Under the pieces are notes generated by a model that was given only the letters and a program-made list of their open reading frames with translations, did not search any database and was not told the DNA's origin. DNA of 64,000 nucleotides from Holacanthus passer (Eukaryota; Chordata; Actinopteri; Pomacanthidae): positions 11,924,001 to 11,988,000 of the forward strand of contig JAFREQ010000011.1 in assembly GCA_025331565.1 (NCBI GenBank), written 5' to 3'. Shown piece by piece: positions 1 through 11,500 of this stretch. Within the stretch, counting starts at the first letter, position 1, and every line of letters begins with the position of its first letter. Both the position numbers and the translations under genes were made by a program.

Positions 1-219
1 TGCAGGAACTATCTTGTGTTGTTGGATGTAAGGGGCAATACAATCACACTGATCATTGTCATTTTAACAACAGCGGGCTCTGATCAATATGAGGAAATTA
101 AAGTATAGTTTGGTTCTTATTTTCCTGACAGTCAGTGTTTGAGGATATTAATATTCACATCTTTTGGGCTACTTTTTCTTTTAAGTTGAAAAAATACTAT
201 TTAATACCATGAATTAAAC

Positions 220-470
220 CAGTGCTGGAAAGTAACTAAGTACATCTACTCAAGTAACTATAGTGTGCTTAAGTACAAGTTTTTCCATTTTCTGCTACTT
301 TATACTTTTACTCCACTACAATTTAGAGGCAAATATTGTACTTTATACTCCACTAGATTTATTTGATTACTTTGCAGATTCAGATTGATAATACAAAATA
401 TAACCAACACATAAATTATGTTTTGTTATGAATAAAGTAAAACGTTACACACATTAAAGTGATGAACCCA
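220..470 (+). repeat. hAT-like MITE fragment (family A), left end
   Basis: The segment begins CAGTGCTGGAAAGTAACTAA and continues with the serial 'AAGTAC / ACTCAAGTA / TTTACTCCACTACA' words that recur at about 11.1, 15.5, 29.0, 42.0 and 61.1 kb. The CAGTG-type terminus resembles hAT-superfamily inverted repeats. The right end is degraded, so that boundary is approximate. Family assignment is from memory of a common teleost repeat. Confidence 0.6.
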
Positions 471-1799
471 TTACGACCCATTACATATTCATTCCTCTTC
501 TCCATTCTCACTTCTTCTTCCTTTGTCGTGTCCACTTGTTGACCCCCTTATAAACAGTCTCTTTTGTGAAATACTGTCAGTGTGCCTGGAACATTGGTGG
601 AAACAAAGAAATTCTACTGTTGTTTTCTTGCTCTCCCTGTCTGTGTTTCTGCCACAGAATCCGGCTGTGACTGTCTCGTCCATCTGCTTTCACTTCGTCT
701 TGATCACCAGTGGCAGGGAACGTGATGCAAAGCACTGACCTCCATCTGGAGTCAACTTTTTGGGTTTGTTCAGAGACAATATCTGTGTTACAGGACAAGG
801 TCAATAACAATTACAACTGAAATAAGATTTTGAGTGAACAGCTGGGTCCTCCATCTTTACAATGGCAACAGAATGCATCGAAGACTTCTGTTCAGAATCT
901 CCCAAAATGTTGATTTGAAACCAAATCTTGTCTTGGCAACTGTATCCCCCATACGGCTAACAGCATTGCGCAGTATAACCATATTCCTCTAGATAGTGGC
1001 ACAAAGCACAAATGGTGCATGTTGATTTTTTTATGGAGAATAATTTCTACAGCTGCACTAATCAATATTTTTATATTAAAAATGTATCAAATGACTATGC
1101 ATAATATGAAAAAGGTTGCTCATAGTGACAAACACAGAAAATGATCTTGAGAGTTTTAACATCTTTCAGCTCATCGTTTTGGTTTTACAACCTTCAGCTT
1201 GATTGTTTTGGTTCAGTCTCATCAGACTCATCAATGTTGTTTCCCAATGCAGCAGCAGCTGTTTTCAGTGAAAACTATTTTGTGTCACCTGCTCAGCATC
1301 AAACAGCAGACAGACAAAGTTAGCAACCAGCTTGTGAAAATAATGAAGAGTTTAGCAGCTAAAGAGAAGCTAATATTTGCATCAGCATTTGCTTATATTT
1401 TGGTTATAAAATGACAACGTTAGTGTTGTGTTTTCAGGTAGTTCCACTGCCCTCAAGTGGCAAGAAAAATTATTGCAGCTTTAAGCTTGTACAGGATTCA
1501 CTTTCATAGGTGATTTCAATGTTCCAGACCTTTGTTTCATAATAAAATGCAATGCAATATCTACATACATATATGTAACTATTTGCTTTCTCTCCTTATT
1601 TTTTTTTTTTTTTTTTTTTGCAGTTAGCTTTTATCTTGACACATACAAGAGAAGCATATTTTCAACAATATTTTAGGCTTTCGCTTTGCATTTTTTGGCC
1701 CCAATGTAAAGAACTGGCACTATAAGCTGCAATACTTAATCATTTTATTTTAACAAAAAATCAATTTGCTGTTGTTTTTCCAAAAAAACCAACAAAACC

Positions 1800-1850
1800 C
1801 CAAAATTGTGAATTTCCCCACTGTGGGATGAATAAAGGTTTATCTTATCT
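1800..1850 (-). repeat. Short interspersed repeat tail (family C)
   Basis: The segment reads 'gaatttccccactgtggga' then 'taaaggtttatcttatctt'. This is the reverse complement of a common fish 'AAGATAA..CTTTATT..CCC..GGGGAAATT' tail. A second copy in the other orientation lies at 8878-8935. It is probably a non-LTR retrotransposon 3' tail. Confidence 0.55.
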
Positions 1851-2169
1851 TAAAACTGTCATATAATTACAAGAACAAATCTTAATTATTTATACAAAAA
1901 CAAAAGTGATGTATCCAAACATTTCACATAATATAAAATAACTGATTTTGAATCTAAATTATAATAAGGCACAGTCTGCATCCGAATATAATATATAAGT
2001 ATAAATTTGAAAACAATATATTAAGGAAAAGCAATCCAGGATTAAAAAGGACTAATCATAGGTCGCTCTAAACAGCAGAATAAGCAGAGAGTTATTTCAG
2101 TTTACAGTATGAGATACTTATACAAGCAGTTGTGAAAAAAAAATGTCAGCTCTGGTTTAGTCTAGAGAA

Positions 2170-2363
2170 TTTATTTTAAGAGTCACAGATAAGGGTTGTT
2201 GGATTCCCAATAGAGGAAGCTCCTCCTCCCGCCCACCACAGCACTGAGAAATGTCACTAGGTAATAATTGCCATGGGGATGGTAGAGCCTGGTGAAGCTG
2301 GGGGCGGTTTGACTGAGGTCCATCGCTGAGGTGTGAGGCCTGTCGCACACCAGCATCTTCCAA
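2170..2363 (-). other. Candidate terminal exon of an unidentified minus-strand gene
   Basis: On the minus strand a good 3' splice site (pyrimidines then TTTCAG) ends at 2364. An open frame follows for 59 residues to a stop at 2183-2185, including the stretch SFTRLYHPHGNYYLVTFLSA and ending ESNNPYL. An AATAAA signal follows directly at 2170-2175. Acceptor, open frame and poly(A) signal in the right order suggest a last exon. A second frame is also open over the same interval, which weakens the coding case. I do not recognise the peptide. Upstream exons would lie at higher coordinates and none was found with confidence. It could instead belong to a non-coding transcript or to alternative gpr61 3' processing. 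Confidence 0.25.
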
Positions 2364-2399
2364 CTGAAACACAGCAGTAAACAGTGGCAAGATGCATTT

Positions 2400-5216
2400 A
2401 TTTATGGGTATATTTACATCTATATTTACATTTTTTCTTTACATTTACATCTATCTCTAGCTTTCTATCTATTGACATTTTCTTTCAGATGAAGGTCAGG
2501 CCACTGGCTTTGGCCTTTGAAGTTTAAATGTTACCTTAAGGTCAAAGTGTTTGAACTTTATCCACCCACCCCCCCTTTCCCACTCCCCACTTTATGATGG
2601 AATATTAAAGCAATGTCACACGCTTTGAATCAGACAGTACAGTTACAAAAAAGTTGGAATGCTGTGTAAAATATAATTAAAACAGAATACAGTCATTTGA
2701 AAACAAACTGTGTTTACTGACAAGTTTTACAAAGTGTTTCTGACTCAATGTAGTAATCTCCTTTATACAATCGTCTTTGACAAAGTGTTGAACCTCTCTC
2801 CATCCTTGCTTGTGAACGACTGAGTCTTTCCAGGATGAACCTTTTATACCCAATCATGATACTATCACCTGTTACCAATGAACCTGTTTACCTGTGGAAT
2901 AATCCAAACTGGTGTTTTTGGATCAGTCCACAACTTTCACAGTCTTTTGTTGCTCCTGTCCCAACATGTTTGAAATGTGTTGCTGCCATCAAATTCAGAA
3001 TAAGCAGATATTTACAAAAATCAATGTTGATGAGGTTGAATAAATTGTCTTTGTACTGTTGAGTACTTTTTGAGTACACTGTATGTCAAAAAGGACGAGC
3101 AAATGATCACATTCTGTTTTAATAGTGTTTTACACAGCGTCCCAATTTTTTGGAGTACAGAGTACAGAAGTAGTACAGAAGCACTGAGATGTTGAGTAAA
3201 AGAAGCTATAAATACCCTAAATGTTAAGTATGTATTTGGTATCATTTAACTGTATTTGTGACAGCTCCCCCACGCCGTTGGTGAAATTATGAGAATGCAT
3301 CCAAAATGTTTTACAAACATAGAAACTCTTTATTACAACAGTATCTCTCAGCCTTTAGCCTTACCTCTTTCTAAACACATTCATATCATTGCAGTACAGT
3401 GGAAGTCATTCTTTTATTTTAAACACAGCATAAAAAAACAATCTCTGAACAAGTGAAAATCCTAACACAAACGTCCAACATCATTCACAGTTTGGGATAT
3501 TTAGGCGTGATGAAAAGAAGATATCAAGCTCAACAAGCTTTTGATTTTGGATTGGCATTGTCACTCAAAAGCAACCTTGGAAAAAATATCTTAAAAACCC
3601 TGTATCCACATTTATGTAAGAAAGAATCTGTTATTTCAATCAATCAAACATTTCCACATATAGTTTAACATATTCATCCCTAACAGTTTGCTATAAAACA
3701 CTACTTATCTCATCATCAAACTCAAGCTGAAAAACTTAGCAAAGTCTGCACCCTCATTTCTAATAAAAACCTCTTGGAGAAAATCACACCTGCTTTAGTC
3801 TCCTAGAGTTTGCAGGAGTCATACTTGACATGGATCCATGCAGGACTGTAAAGTAATGTTTTCTTTTCCTGCATGTGAGGTAAAAACCCCTGATGAGCAG
3901 GGTAGTCGAAAAAAAAAAATCTAAATGCATTCTCCTTCCAGGATAAAAATCTCCAAACAAAGAAGGCAGTTACTGCATACGTGTCAAAATACATCAGCCT
4001 CGTTGTAATAAAGTTCAAAAACTCACAAATAAAAAGAAAAATGGGGGAGTTGAGAGAAATACGCAACCCAGAACTTTAAGTTTTACTAAAAATGACATAC
4101 AGTTTAGTACATTGAACAAATGTAAGAAATAGAATCATATTTGAACGCAATGCAGTGCATCAATAGAATACTGTTTTAAGGATCTTTATCCAAATACACT
4201 GATAAATACATCACATGGCAGAAAACTGGGTGACCCCTTCAGATGAGTTATAAAGTCAACCCAAACTGAGTCACAACAGATGTGGTTGGCTTTTTAGGAA
4301 ATTAAAAAAGAGAGTGTTTGGACAAGCACCAAAGAAAGAACAAAATTCAGATGTTAACTGTAAACAACAATTCCATGAGAGTTAGGCCACGATAAGTACG
4401 CCTCTTAATTGATTATAATCAGATTGGCATAAGGGTTAAGAGTGGCATTATCAGTGATGAAAGCCCTACTACCAATCAAAAGTGACAGTAGTGCTTTTCC
4501 CTCAATAGATACCCGAAATACTCTGTCATAATTTTGCGTGTTTTATTGCTGTCTTCTTTGTCTTGATTTTTCTTCCAGTGATTTACAAAACTCTTTTCAA
4601 AAATAATCAACTTAACACAGTCTCAAAAATGATTGATTTAGCAGTTACAAATACAGTATCAGTTGGTGTGTGGAGCCATTTAATTTTCGTTTCTGAAAAC
4701 CAAAGGCAATTCGTCTAATAGTAGAGCTTTACTGCACAATAATAAAGTAATTCAATTTTATTTCAGCAAGTGTTCCCTAATTTGAGATCAAAAGAGATAT
4801 TCTGAAAACGTTTACCTCTGAAAACTATTCAGTTACCTTCGTAGAATCAAACATATAATTGTTATTTTTTTATTTGAAAAAAAGGCTTGAACAAGTTACA
4901 TCAATATTAATTCACTGAGTCAGTATCTGTACAGAGCTGAGCGGTTGTGTGGAATGTTTTAAAATCTAGCAGTAATTTCCCTGTTCACAAACAACACGTT
5001 GAAATGCATCTCAAACAACTGCATGTATCATTGTGATTGTTTGAGGATGAAATCTGATGAGGCAAAGTGCAATGATTCAAAGGTACAAGTCATTTAAATG
5101 AACTGTTGGAAAGCTTTCAGTAGAAATACATATATTCACCGAAACAACTCCTGAAACAGTTCATATCTGAACAATCAAAATTAGTCTTATTTTCAGGAAA
5201 TAAAGATCTTGAAAAC
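2400..5216. other. Non-coding stretch, probable gpr61 3' UTR and downstream sequence
   Basis: No recognisable exon was seen. The part nearest 5216 lies directly downstream of the gpr61 stop, so it should hold that gene's 3' UTR. Several minus-strand AATAAA hexamers occur (for example near 4541, 4755 and 3330) but none can be singled out as the site used. The small ORFs at 2835-3245 and 3803-4066 are AT-rich and featureless. Confidence 0.4.
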
Positions 5217-6620
5217 TTAATTGTCTGTATATATATGGTTGTTTTTCGGCTGTTCGCTCTCTGTAAACTCTGAAGTCTCCTCTGCAATTTGTCCAGGGAT
5301 ACGGAAATCAATGGGTATGGGCTGTGCTGGCTCTGATGGTTGGGACTGAGCCATGGGGCAGCAGGCCTCCCCTTTAGGGCTGGAGGTGCTGTGAGAGTTT
5401 TGAGGATCCAAGTTGCAGCCGGTGCCCTGAAGAAACTGAAGGAAGTTCTCCTCAATGGATCCTTCACGGCTGGGCAGCCTGTCCTCCATCTCAACCCCTG
5501 CTCGACGAAACAGACAAGGCAGATGTTTGCCCAGCTCCTCCCGGATCTGTCTGTTGAGACAGCCGTAGAAGAAGGGATTGGAGGTGAAGCAGAAGTAGCC
5601 AATCCAGGTGACCACCTCCTCTAGAGAGGCCAATGTGGCCGGAGGGCTGGCAGCCAGCGCTGAATACAGGTGGAACGTAAAGTAGGGCAACCAGCAACAA
5701 AGGAATTGCCCACCTACTGCTGCCAACACTGCCGCAGCCTTTCCTCCCCCAAAGGGGCGCTGCGGAGTGGCTCTGCCCGTCCCGGTCCCCGTCCCAGAGC
5801 TGGTAACCATGGTGGAACGGCTGCTGAGGGATTCGGACCGCTGGCGACGAGGTGTGTCCATCCAGGTGGGTAGAGGCCCGTGGTGCATGGCTGCCACCCG
5901 AGCCACTTTGAACATATTGCAGTACACAACAAGAATGACCAGTAGCGGACAAAGGAAATACACCAGAGTAAACAGGACCATGAAGGCCAAGCGGTTTGAC
6001 CCTCCCCCTGTCCAATGTAGCGAGCAGCGCCTGTGACCCTGAGCAGGGGGAGATGGGACAGCCCCACCCCCTCCTCCCCCAACCCCACTACCCTCCAGAA
6101 GAGGAGTTCGTCCACCTTGCAGGAACCAAGCGAGCAGCGGCAGAGCAGACATGGCCAGGGCTTTGACCCATATCCCCACCAGCACTGACGCTACCAGGCC
6201 AACAGTCATCTTCACTTCATAGCGCATCGGGTGTATGATATAGTAGTAACGCTCCACGTTGATGACGGAGATCGAGAGGATGGCAGCACTAACTAGGCAC
6301 ACACTGAGAAAGAGGTAGCTCCGGCACAGGGCCTCCCCGAAGAAGGCTCGGCTTGAGAGCATGCCAAGGGGCATCAGCACCAGGGCTGCCAGCAGGTCCA
6401 CCACACACAGGTGGAAGACAAAGGCAAACTTGTGGAGTTGCGGGGCCTTGGCAATGACCGCCATGACAGCCACATTACCCACCACAGCCAGCAGATCCAT
6501 GAGCAGCATGGCCAGCAGGGCTAGCGACTGGGACAGAGCCCAGCCTTCAGGCAGAGAGGAGGCAGACATGTTGGACATGAGCTGTGGAGGTGGGTGGGAG
6601 GAGTTCCACATCGGCTCCAT
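5217..6620 (-). CDS. gpr61: G-protein-coupled receptor 61 (orphan class A GPCR)
   Basis: Orphan rhodopsin-like receptor of the plasma membrane. The mammalian protein signals constitutively through Gs and has no settled ligand. The single-exon frame encodes 467 residues (human about 451). Seven membrane segments lie near residues 32-57, 66-90, 101-123, 139-163, 210-234, 295-320 and 335-352. ERY ends TM3 (123-125), CWLP is in TM6 (309-312), NPFFY is in TM7 (348-352), and Cys99/Cys199 should form the TM3-ECL2 disulphide. N-terminal NSS and NMS are possible N-glycosylation sites. The third loop (MHHGPLPTWMDTP, RSESLSSRSTMVTSS) and tail (LPSREGSIEENFLQFLQGTG, DFRIPGQIAEETSEF) closely match remembered human GPR61 and separate it from GPR62. 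The first ATG of the frame is taken as the start. Odd feature: a Gly-rich insertion in ECL2 (about 164-195). Confidence 0.96.
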   Translation of the reverse strand: MEPMWNSSHPPPQLMSNMSASSLPEGWALSQSLALLAMLLMDLLAVVGNVAVMAVIAKAPQLHKFAFVFHLCVVDLLAALVLMPLGMLSSRAFFGEALCRSYLFLSVCLVSAAILSISVINVERYYYIIHPMRYEVKMTVGLVASVLVGIWVKALAMSALPLLAWFLQGGRTPLLEGSGVGGGGGGAVPSPPAQGHRRCSLHWTGGGSNRLAFMVLFTLVYFLCPLLVILVVYCNMFKVARVAAMHHGPLPTWMDTPRRQRSESLSSRSTMVTSSGTGTGTGRATPQRPFGGGKAAAVLAAVGGQFLCCWLPYFTFHLYSALAASPPATLASLEEVVTWIGYFCFTSNPFFYGCLNRQIREELGKHLPCLFRRAGVEMEDRLPSREGSIEENFLQFLQGTGCNLDPQNSHSTSSPKGEACCPMAQSQPSEPAQPIPIDFRIPGQIAEETSEFTESEQPKNNHIYTDN

Positions 6621-6834
6621 TGAAGGGTGGGATGAGGCAGGCAGGCGGGATCAGTCACATGCCCATCACCCATCCTTCAAAGCCAGGAAGTACGGCCAGA
6701 AAACAGCGGCTTGAAAATGAGGTCAAAAGCTGCCTTGTAGCCTGGAGGATGATGCTGTGATCGTCAGAGGGTTCAGAGTTTATGGTTCCTGTCCATTTAG
6801 AGAGTTTTCATGTCTGCCATCATTCGCAGCCCAC

Positions 6835-8500
6835 CCTGAAAACAAGAGAGAAAGACAGATAAATCGTGATTGCGTGTTTACCTGAGTTTGCATGTGACCC
6901 CTTATTTGCACTTCTGGGTTGTATGAACTACTCCTTCCATTAAGTTGCTCATGCTGAGTTTCACCTTTGTCCCAGCTCCCATTAAGATTAATTCACTTGA
7001 ATGACGTTTTATAAAACCCTCCTTGGCTTCTCAAATCTCTGTTAAGGCAATCTAACTGATAAGGTAATCCAAAGCCAGCCCTCAAACCAGTTAACTCAAT
7101 TAAGTATGCATTATTCAAGGCAGAGACATTTGGCACCTTTTTAGCAACATGCTAAGAGACCTGAAGAAGAAAAATGATTTGAACAATCAAAAATCTTCAT
7201 GCAAAGACTTGAGTTACTTGAAGAGATTATAATTCATAAATCTGCAGCCAAATCATGCCCAAAGCACGTGTGTATGATCATAATAATCCCCTAGAAAAAA
7301 AACAAATAAAGGATTTTGGACCACATTCTTTACACTTTTAGAGATAAATCCAGCCTGCTCCTTTCCCCAGGTGATAAACACTTTTCAACCACACATCCTG
7401 TCAATGCATGAATGCAATGTAAATTCCCCAAAATCAATCTCATCACCAAATAGGTAATAGCCCTTTTTCTATCACATCTACACCTGCTGTGAGAGCTCCT
7501 GTTGAATATGTATACCATGAGCCTAAGCTGATTGTGTGTGGCTACTTTTTCTATTTAAAAAAAGAAAAAAGCAGATTTCTGGAAGGTGTTGTCAATGTGT
7601 ACCCCACCATGCAGGTGTGCATGTACTACAATAGCACGGGTGTCACTAACGAAGCCCTGGCCACTTGGTGTGAGTTTGAAATGGAAAAGCTGAAGGTGTT
7701 CATAGGTTGCAGAGGCTGTCTGCATATTAACTGTGCCTAGCTATTACAGACAACAAACAGACATGGGTGGCTGCTGCTATATGTATGTGTCAGATCAAGC
7801 TTACTGCTGTGAATGCTCTCTGCCACTGATGTAACAAAAGCCTGAGATGTTCTGCCTCCTGTCTTCACTGATAACAGTATGAATCGGGCTCAAAACTGAG
7901 CTCCAACCTCCCTCATCACCCATGAATGACTGCCCTCATCTCTAAATCACACACAGGGCTACTCCAATTCAGTTGAACCCTCCCGCCTGCTTTAGTCATG
8001 TCTTACCTCCTACTCATTTATATGTTAATCATTAATGCATTACACCCACTGTATAAAGCAAGGCCTATTCTATACATCACATCACAGTTGAATTAGATCT
8101 ATCGTTGCACTCAGCAGAACATGATCAGCAGATTGGAAGAAAGACAGGCAAGAAAATGTGAGAATCAGGGAGCACGAGGGGAGGAAAGAGAGAGAACAAG
8201 GCAAGAGAGCATTATGTACCTGAATCAGAGTATTTCCTGATGCAGCTGTCTGCTGCTTTGGTCTCTGAGGATGAAAACCTGGTGTAGCTCCCACTGCTGA
8301 GGTACACAGTGGACATCAATCACCAGATCTTATGAATGCTGTTGAGGTGCTTCCCACCGTACAAGCCCGTTTCTCTTCCCATCCCTTGATCTGCCTCGTG
8401 CATCCTCCTCCCTGGATGACTCCGGCAGCTGTGGCGGCAGGATTTTTTTTTTTCTCAAACGATGCTGATGTAAATGCTTGCAGAGACACCAGCTCACTCT
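6835..8500 (-). other. gpr61: Probable gpr61 5' UTR intron and upstream non-coding exon
   Basis: On the minus strand a TTTTCAG acceptor lies just above 6835, 215 bases upstream of the gpr61 ATG. A donor (GATTCAG followed by GTACAT) ends a plausible non-coding exon at 8220, whose 5' part reaches towards 8500 and is Ser/Arg-codon rich but not an obvious protein. This would give gpr61 a spliced 5' UTR with a 1.4-kb intron. It is inferred from splice motifs only. Confidence 0.4.
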
Positions 8501-8877
8501 CTGCCTCCACTCACACTCAGTGACTGCAGAGATGGAGCAGGAGGCAGCGAGAAACAGGACCAGAGCCGCTGCCTCCACAGGGTCCTAGAGTCCCGACTCA
8601 TATCTTACCTTCAGGAGGAACTGAATGTGAGGAAAGTAGGGAAATGGGATGTTGTTGCTGCTGTTAATAGCATTATAAGCAGATTTTTATAGCCGTCCTA
8701 TCAGGCTGGACCAAGGAGGAATATCTCTGTTAGTCCAATACTTCTTAATATCTCCTGTAATATAAATATAGGCTGTGTGTTACAATATATTTCAACAGCT
8801 GCACTTCAGTTTATGACAGAATATTTTTGAAAGCAAAGACCAAATTCCTGTTTAGCTGGAAAGCTGTCTGTGTGATT

Positions 8878-8935
8878 CTTGATAAGATAAGATAATCCTT
8901 TATTCGTCCCTCATTGGGGAAATTCGCAATGTGGG
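8878..8935 (+). repeat. Short interspersed repeat tail (family C)
   Basis: It reads GATAAGATAAGATAATCCTT then TATTCGTCCCTCATTGGGGA and AATTCGCAATG, the forward copy of the element seen inverted at 1800-1850. It is typical of a teleost non-LTR retrotransposon or SINE 3' tail. Confidence 0.6.
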
Positions 8936-9879
8936 TAATAATAATATTCAGTCCAAATATTGCATTTTTTGAGAATAAGAATAGCAAAGTTGTCTCTGCA
9001 TTTTTCATCCATCTGGCAAATGACTTCCTGTAATGAGCATTAAAGCCTTGTAGGGTCACTAACATTGATATAAACTTTTCTTCTTTCACACATACTTGAG
9101 GGCCAATGCTTCAACGCTTAACATACTTCCTCCAAGTGACCTCGGCGTGTTAACTCACACAGCAGGAATGCACACGATGCATGAAACCTCACCCTCATAT
9201 CTAATCAGTTATTAATTGTGTCAGTCACTAATGATTCAGGTGGTAATTTCATGGATTGAAGTGCCGTCCAGTACAAGATTTACTGAGACAGTGAGGCATT
9301 GATTAGTCCAGGCCTCAGCCTCCACCATCCCAGCTTCTCAAACTGGGGCTCCTGTTGCCAGGGTGATCTTTTTCATATACAGTCCATTTCATTGCTCTGT
9401 CTGCAGAGGACAATGAAATCTGGGCCATTATGGGTAAGGCTACTCTACTGAAGGAGCAAGCATGGGGCTGCTTGGATCTAGGTGTCTTTCATTTGCATTT
9501 GTAAGGTTCCCCATGATAATACACATAACATTTGCATTTCATGGAAATTACTCCTCGCACCTCTTTCACCATTAACAGCATGTTTTAATTTGTAGCAACT
9601 CTCAGGAATTCATTGATTATTCTAGTTCACTAATAGCCTCATTATAATAATGCCACTGGTTAAGTCACTGTGAGAACTGAGGTCTTCTGCTTGATATATT
9701 ATACAGTTTGTTGCTTTCAGTCAGTCAGTGTGCTTCCTGTATCAGGAACGATAAATGCACTTACAGATGAAACAATGGTGACTGGCACTTGTAAACTACT
9801 GAATAAAAATGCTACTCAAATTTTATTTTACAGACTATAAAACCATTTCATGTACACCACTGCATTCTAGAGCTAACGA

Positions 9880-10140
9880 CAAAAAAATAACTGGCAACTA
9901 TGTGAAAATGCAGCTTATAAATTGTGAGGACTTTTCTTTATCTCGTGTGATAGGAAACTGAATATCTTTGCATTTTGGACTTTTAAGGGGACAAATAAAA
10001 GTAACTTTTAACCCTCAGCCCTGAGGAGGAAATTGTGACAGGCATTTTTCACTCCTAATGACAAACCAACCGATTGATTAATCAAGAAACTAATCAGCTT
10101 AATCAATAATGAAAATAACATTGTGATGTCGCAGCCCACC
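9880..10140 (-). repeat. Dispersed MITE copy (family B)
   Basis: It contains 'ttgtgaggacttttc..t', 'gtgataggaaactgaatatc' and 'gattgattaatcaagaaact', ending near 'gatgtcgcagcc'. The same ordered words recur at about 31440-31690 and 43980-44260. The AT-rich 'ATTAATCGATTAAT' ends resemble a widespread teleost nonautonomous DNA transposon beginning near 'GGGCTGCAAC'. Edges are approximate. Confidence 0.6.
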
Positions 10141-10651
10141 TACATATCACTATGCCACTCTTCACCATTCATCATCACACCATCATTTCAATCCACAGTC
10201 TCACAATCCAAACACCTTTTACCTTCAAACATCACAACAGCAGAGAACCACACATCTTGTAATCAGATTCCTCTATTTTAAATATCATGTAATCCTATAC
10301 TAACCTATGATCTTTTAAACCTTTCCAAACCTGACTGATTGCAAGCAAACATCATCAGTCTCTTCCTGCCAATACTTCAAACGTGAAACATGCCTGCACA
10401 GCAGAACATAAGAAAGCGTGGTGCAGTTGGGTGGAGAGATTTAACAGGCAGCGATTACTACTGCTGTCATGAAAGATGTCTGGTAACAGTGAGGAGAGAT
10501 GGGAAACATACACATGCTTGTGTAACGCCTCTCAAACAGTACATATGGCTCAAACAGCAGCATCACTTGTATTGCTGTGCTGTGGGATTTTTTTTTGCAC
10601 ATTGTGTGAGTGTATCTGCCTTCTTTCATCTGTATTCAGGCATGTACACCT

Positions 10652-10653
<2 letters not shown>

Positions 10654-10699
<46 letters not shown>
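10654..10699 (+). repeat. (TG)n microsatellite
   Basis: About 22 uninterrupted TG dinucleotides, flanked by 'cacctgag' and 'gagtgtgtatatc'. Confidence 0.95.
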
Positions 10700-10700
<1 letters not shown>

Positions 10701-10786
10701 TGTGTATATCAGGTGTTGACTCATGACAAAAATAGCAGAGTCTTGCTCGGCCGGCAGCACCAATCGCTGCCACCACAAATACAATG

Positions 10787-10800
10787 GTTTCCATGGCAAC
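10787..10800. promoter_or_regulatory. RFX-type X-box palindrome (GTTTCCATGGCAAC)
   Basis: The 14-mer is a near-perfect inverted repeat. In reverse it reads GTTGCCATGGAAAC, which fits the RFX consensus GTTRCCNNGGNAAC at every constrained position. It sits in a moderately GC-rich block (about 10735-10930) between gpr61 and amigo1, far from any start codon, so a distal enhancer is more likely than a core promoter. Binding is inferred from motif only. Confidence 0.5.
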
Positions 10801-11074
10801 CTCGAAAATAGACTCCACATTCGCACTCAGAAATAGCAAAGGACACCGCACTAACCCCCGAGAGCCCCAACTGCCAATAATAACTACCCATAGATATGGA
10901 CGTGCAAATATCAGCTGCACTCAGACACAAAATCATGCCATTACATTTACCAAAACATAATTACTGCAACCTACACAAACAAGCTCCTCAAATTCAAATA
11001 GCGTTTGGTGCAGCGAGGCTCAACATTAACCAGCTTTGTGTTTAATGACATCAAAACCACCAGTGAAAGAAGTA

Positions 11075-11500
11075 ATCACATCTCTTATTGAAGTAAAAGA
11101 AGGAATACTTCTGTGTAAAAAGACTGTTGCAAGTTCAAATTCCTGCATGCAAGATTTAGCTCAAAAGCATTAACAGCAAAAGGTATTTAAAGTATTAAAG
11201 TCCTTATTAAACAGAATGGTCCCTTTCAGAGAGTTGTATTATTATTTGCATCATATGTTTGCAAGATTATTACTGCTTTAACATGACTGCAGCATTTTAA
11301 TGTTGCAGCTGGTGGAAGTGGAGCAGATTTGTTGGATCCACAGCACAGTATCATATTTTATTAACTGATCATGTGTTTGGTTGTAAAATCTAAGTCTGTA
11401 AAGTAACTAGTAACTCCAGTTGTCAGATTAATGTAGTGGAGTAAAGACTACAGTATTTCCTCTGAAATGCAGTGAATCAGAAGTGTAAAGTAGCAAAGCA
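11075..11500 (-). repeat. hAT-like MITE copy (family A), inverted
   Basis: It carries the reverse orientation of family A: 'gaagtaaaagaaggaatact', 'tttaatgttgcagctggtgg', 'gtaaagtaactagtaactcc' and 'atgtagtggagtaaagact'. These words occur in reverse complement in the copies at 15.5 and 42.0 kb. Confidence 0.65.

Larger units (their letters stand above)
1..2165. other. Intergenic sequence, no gene recognised
   Basis: No convincing coding region is seen. The short ORFs near 490-810 and 1140-1410 have no recognisable domain or splice context. The stretch holds a repeat fragment near 220-470, a poly(T) tract of about 19 bases near 1601-1619 and a LINE/SINE-tail-like repeat at about 1800-1850. 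Confidence 0.5.

Noticed and set aside
5491..6115. Several long open frames overlapping gpr61
   Set aside because: Alternate-frame and antisense shadows of the GPCR coding sequence, without motifs.
11130..11150. 'caagttcaaattcctgc' as a tRNA T-loop
   Set aside because: It lies inside a family A repeat, and no acceptor stem or A-box is present.
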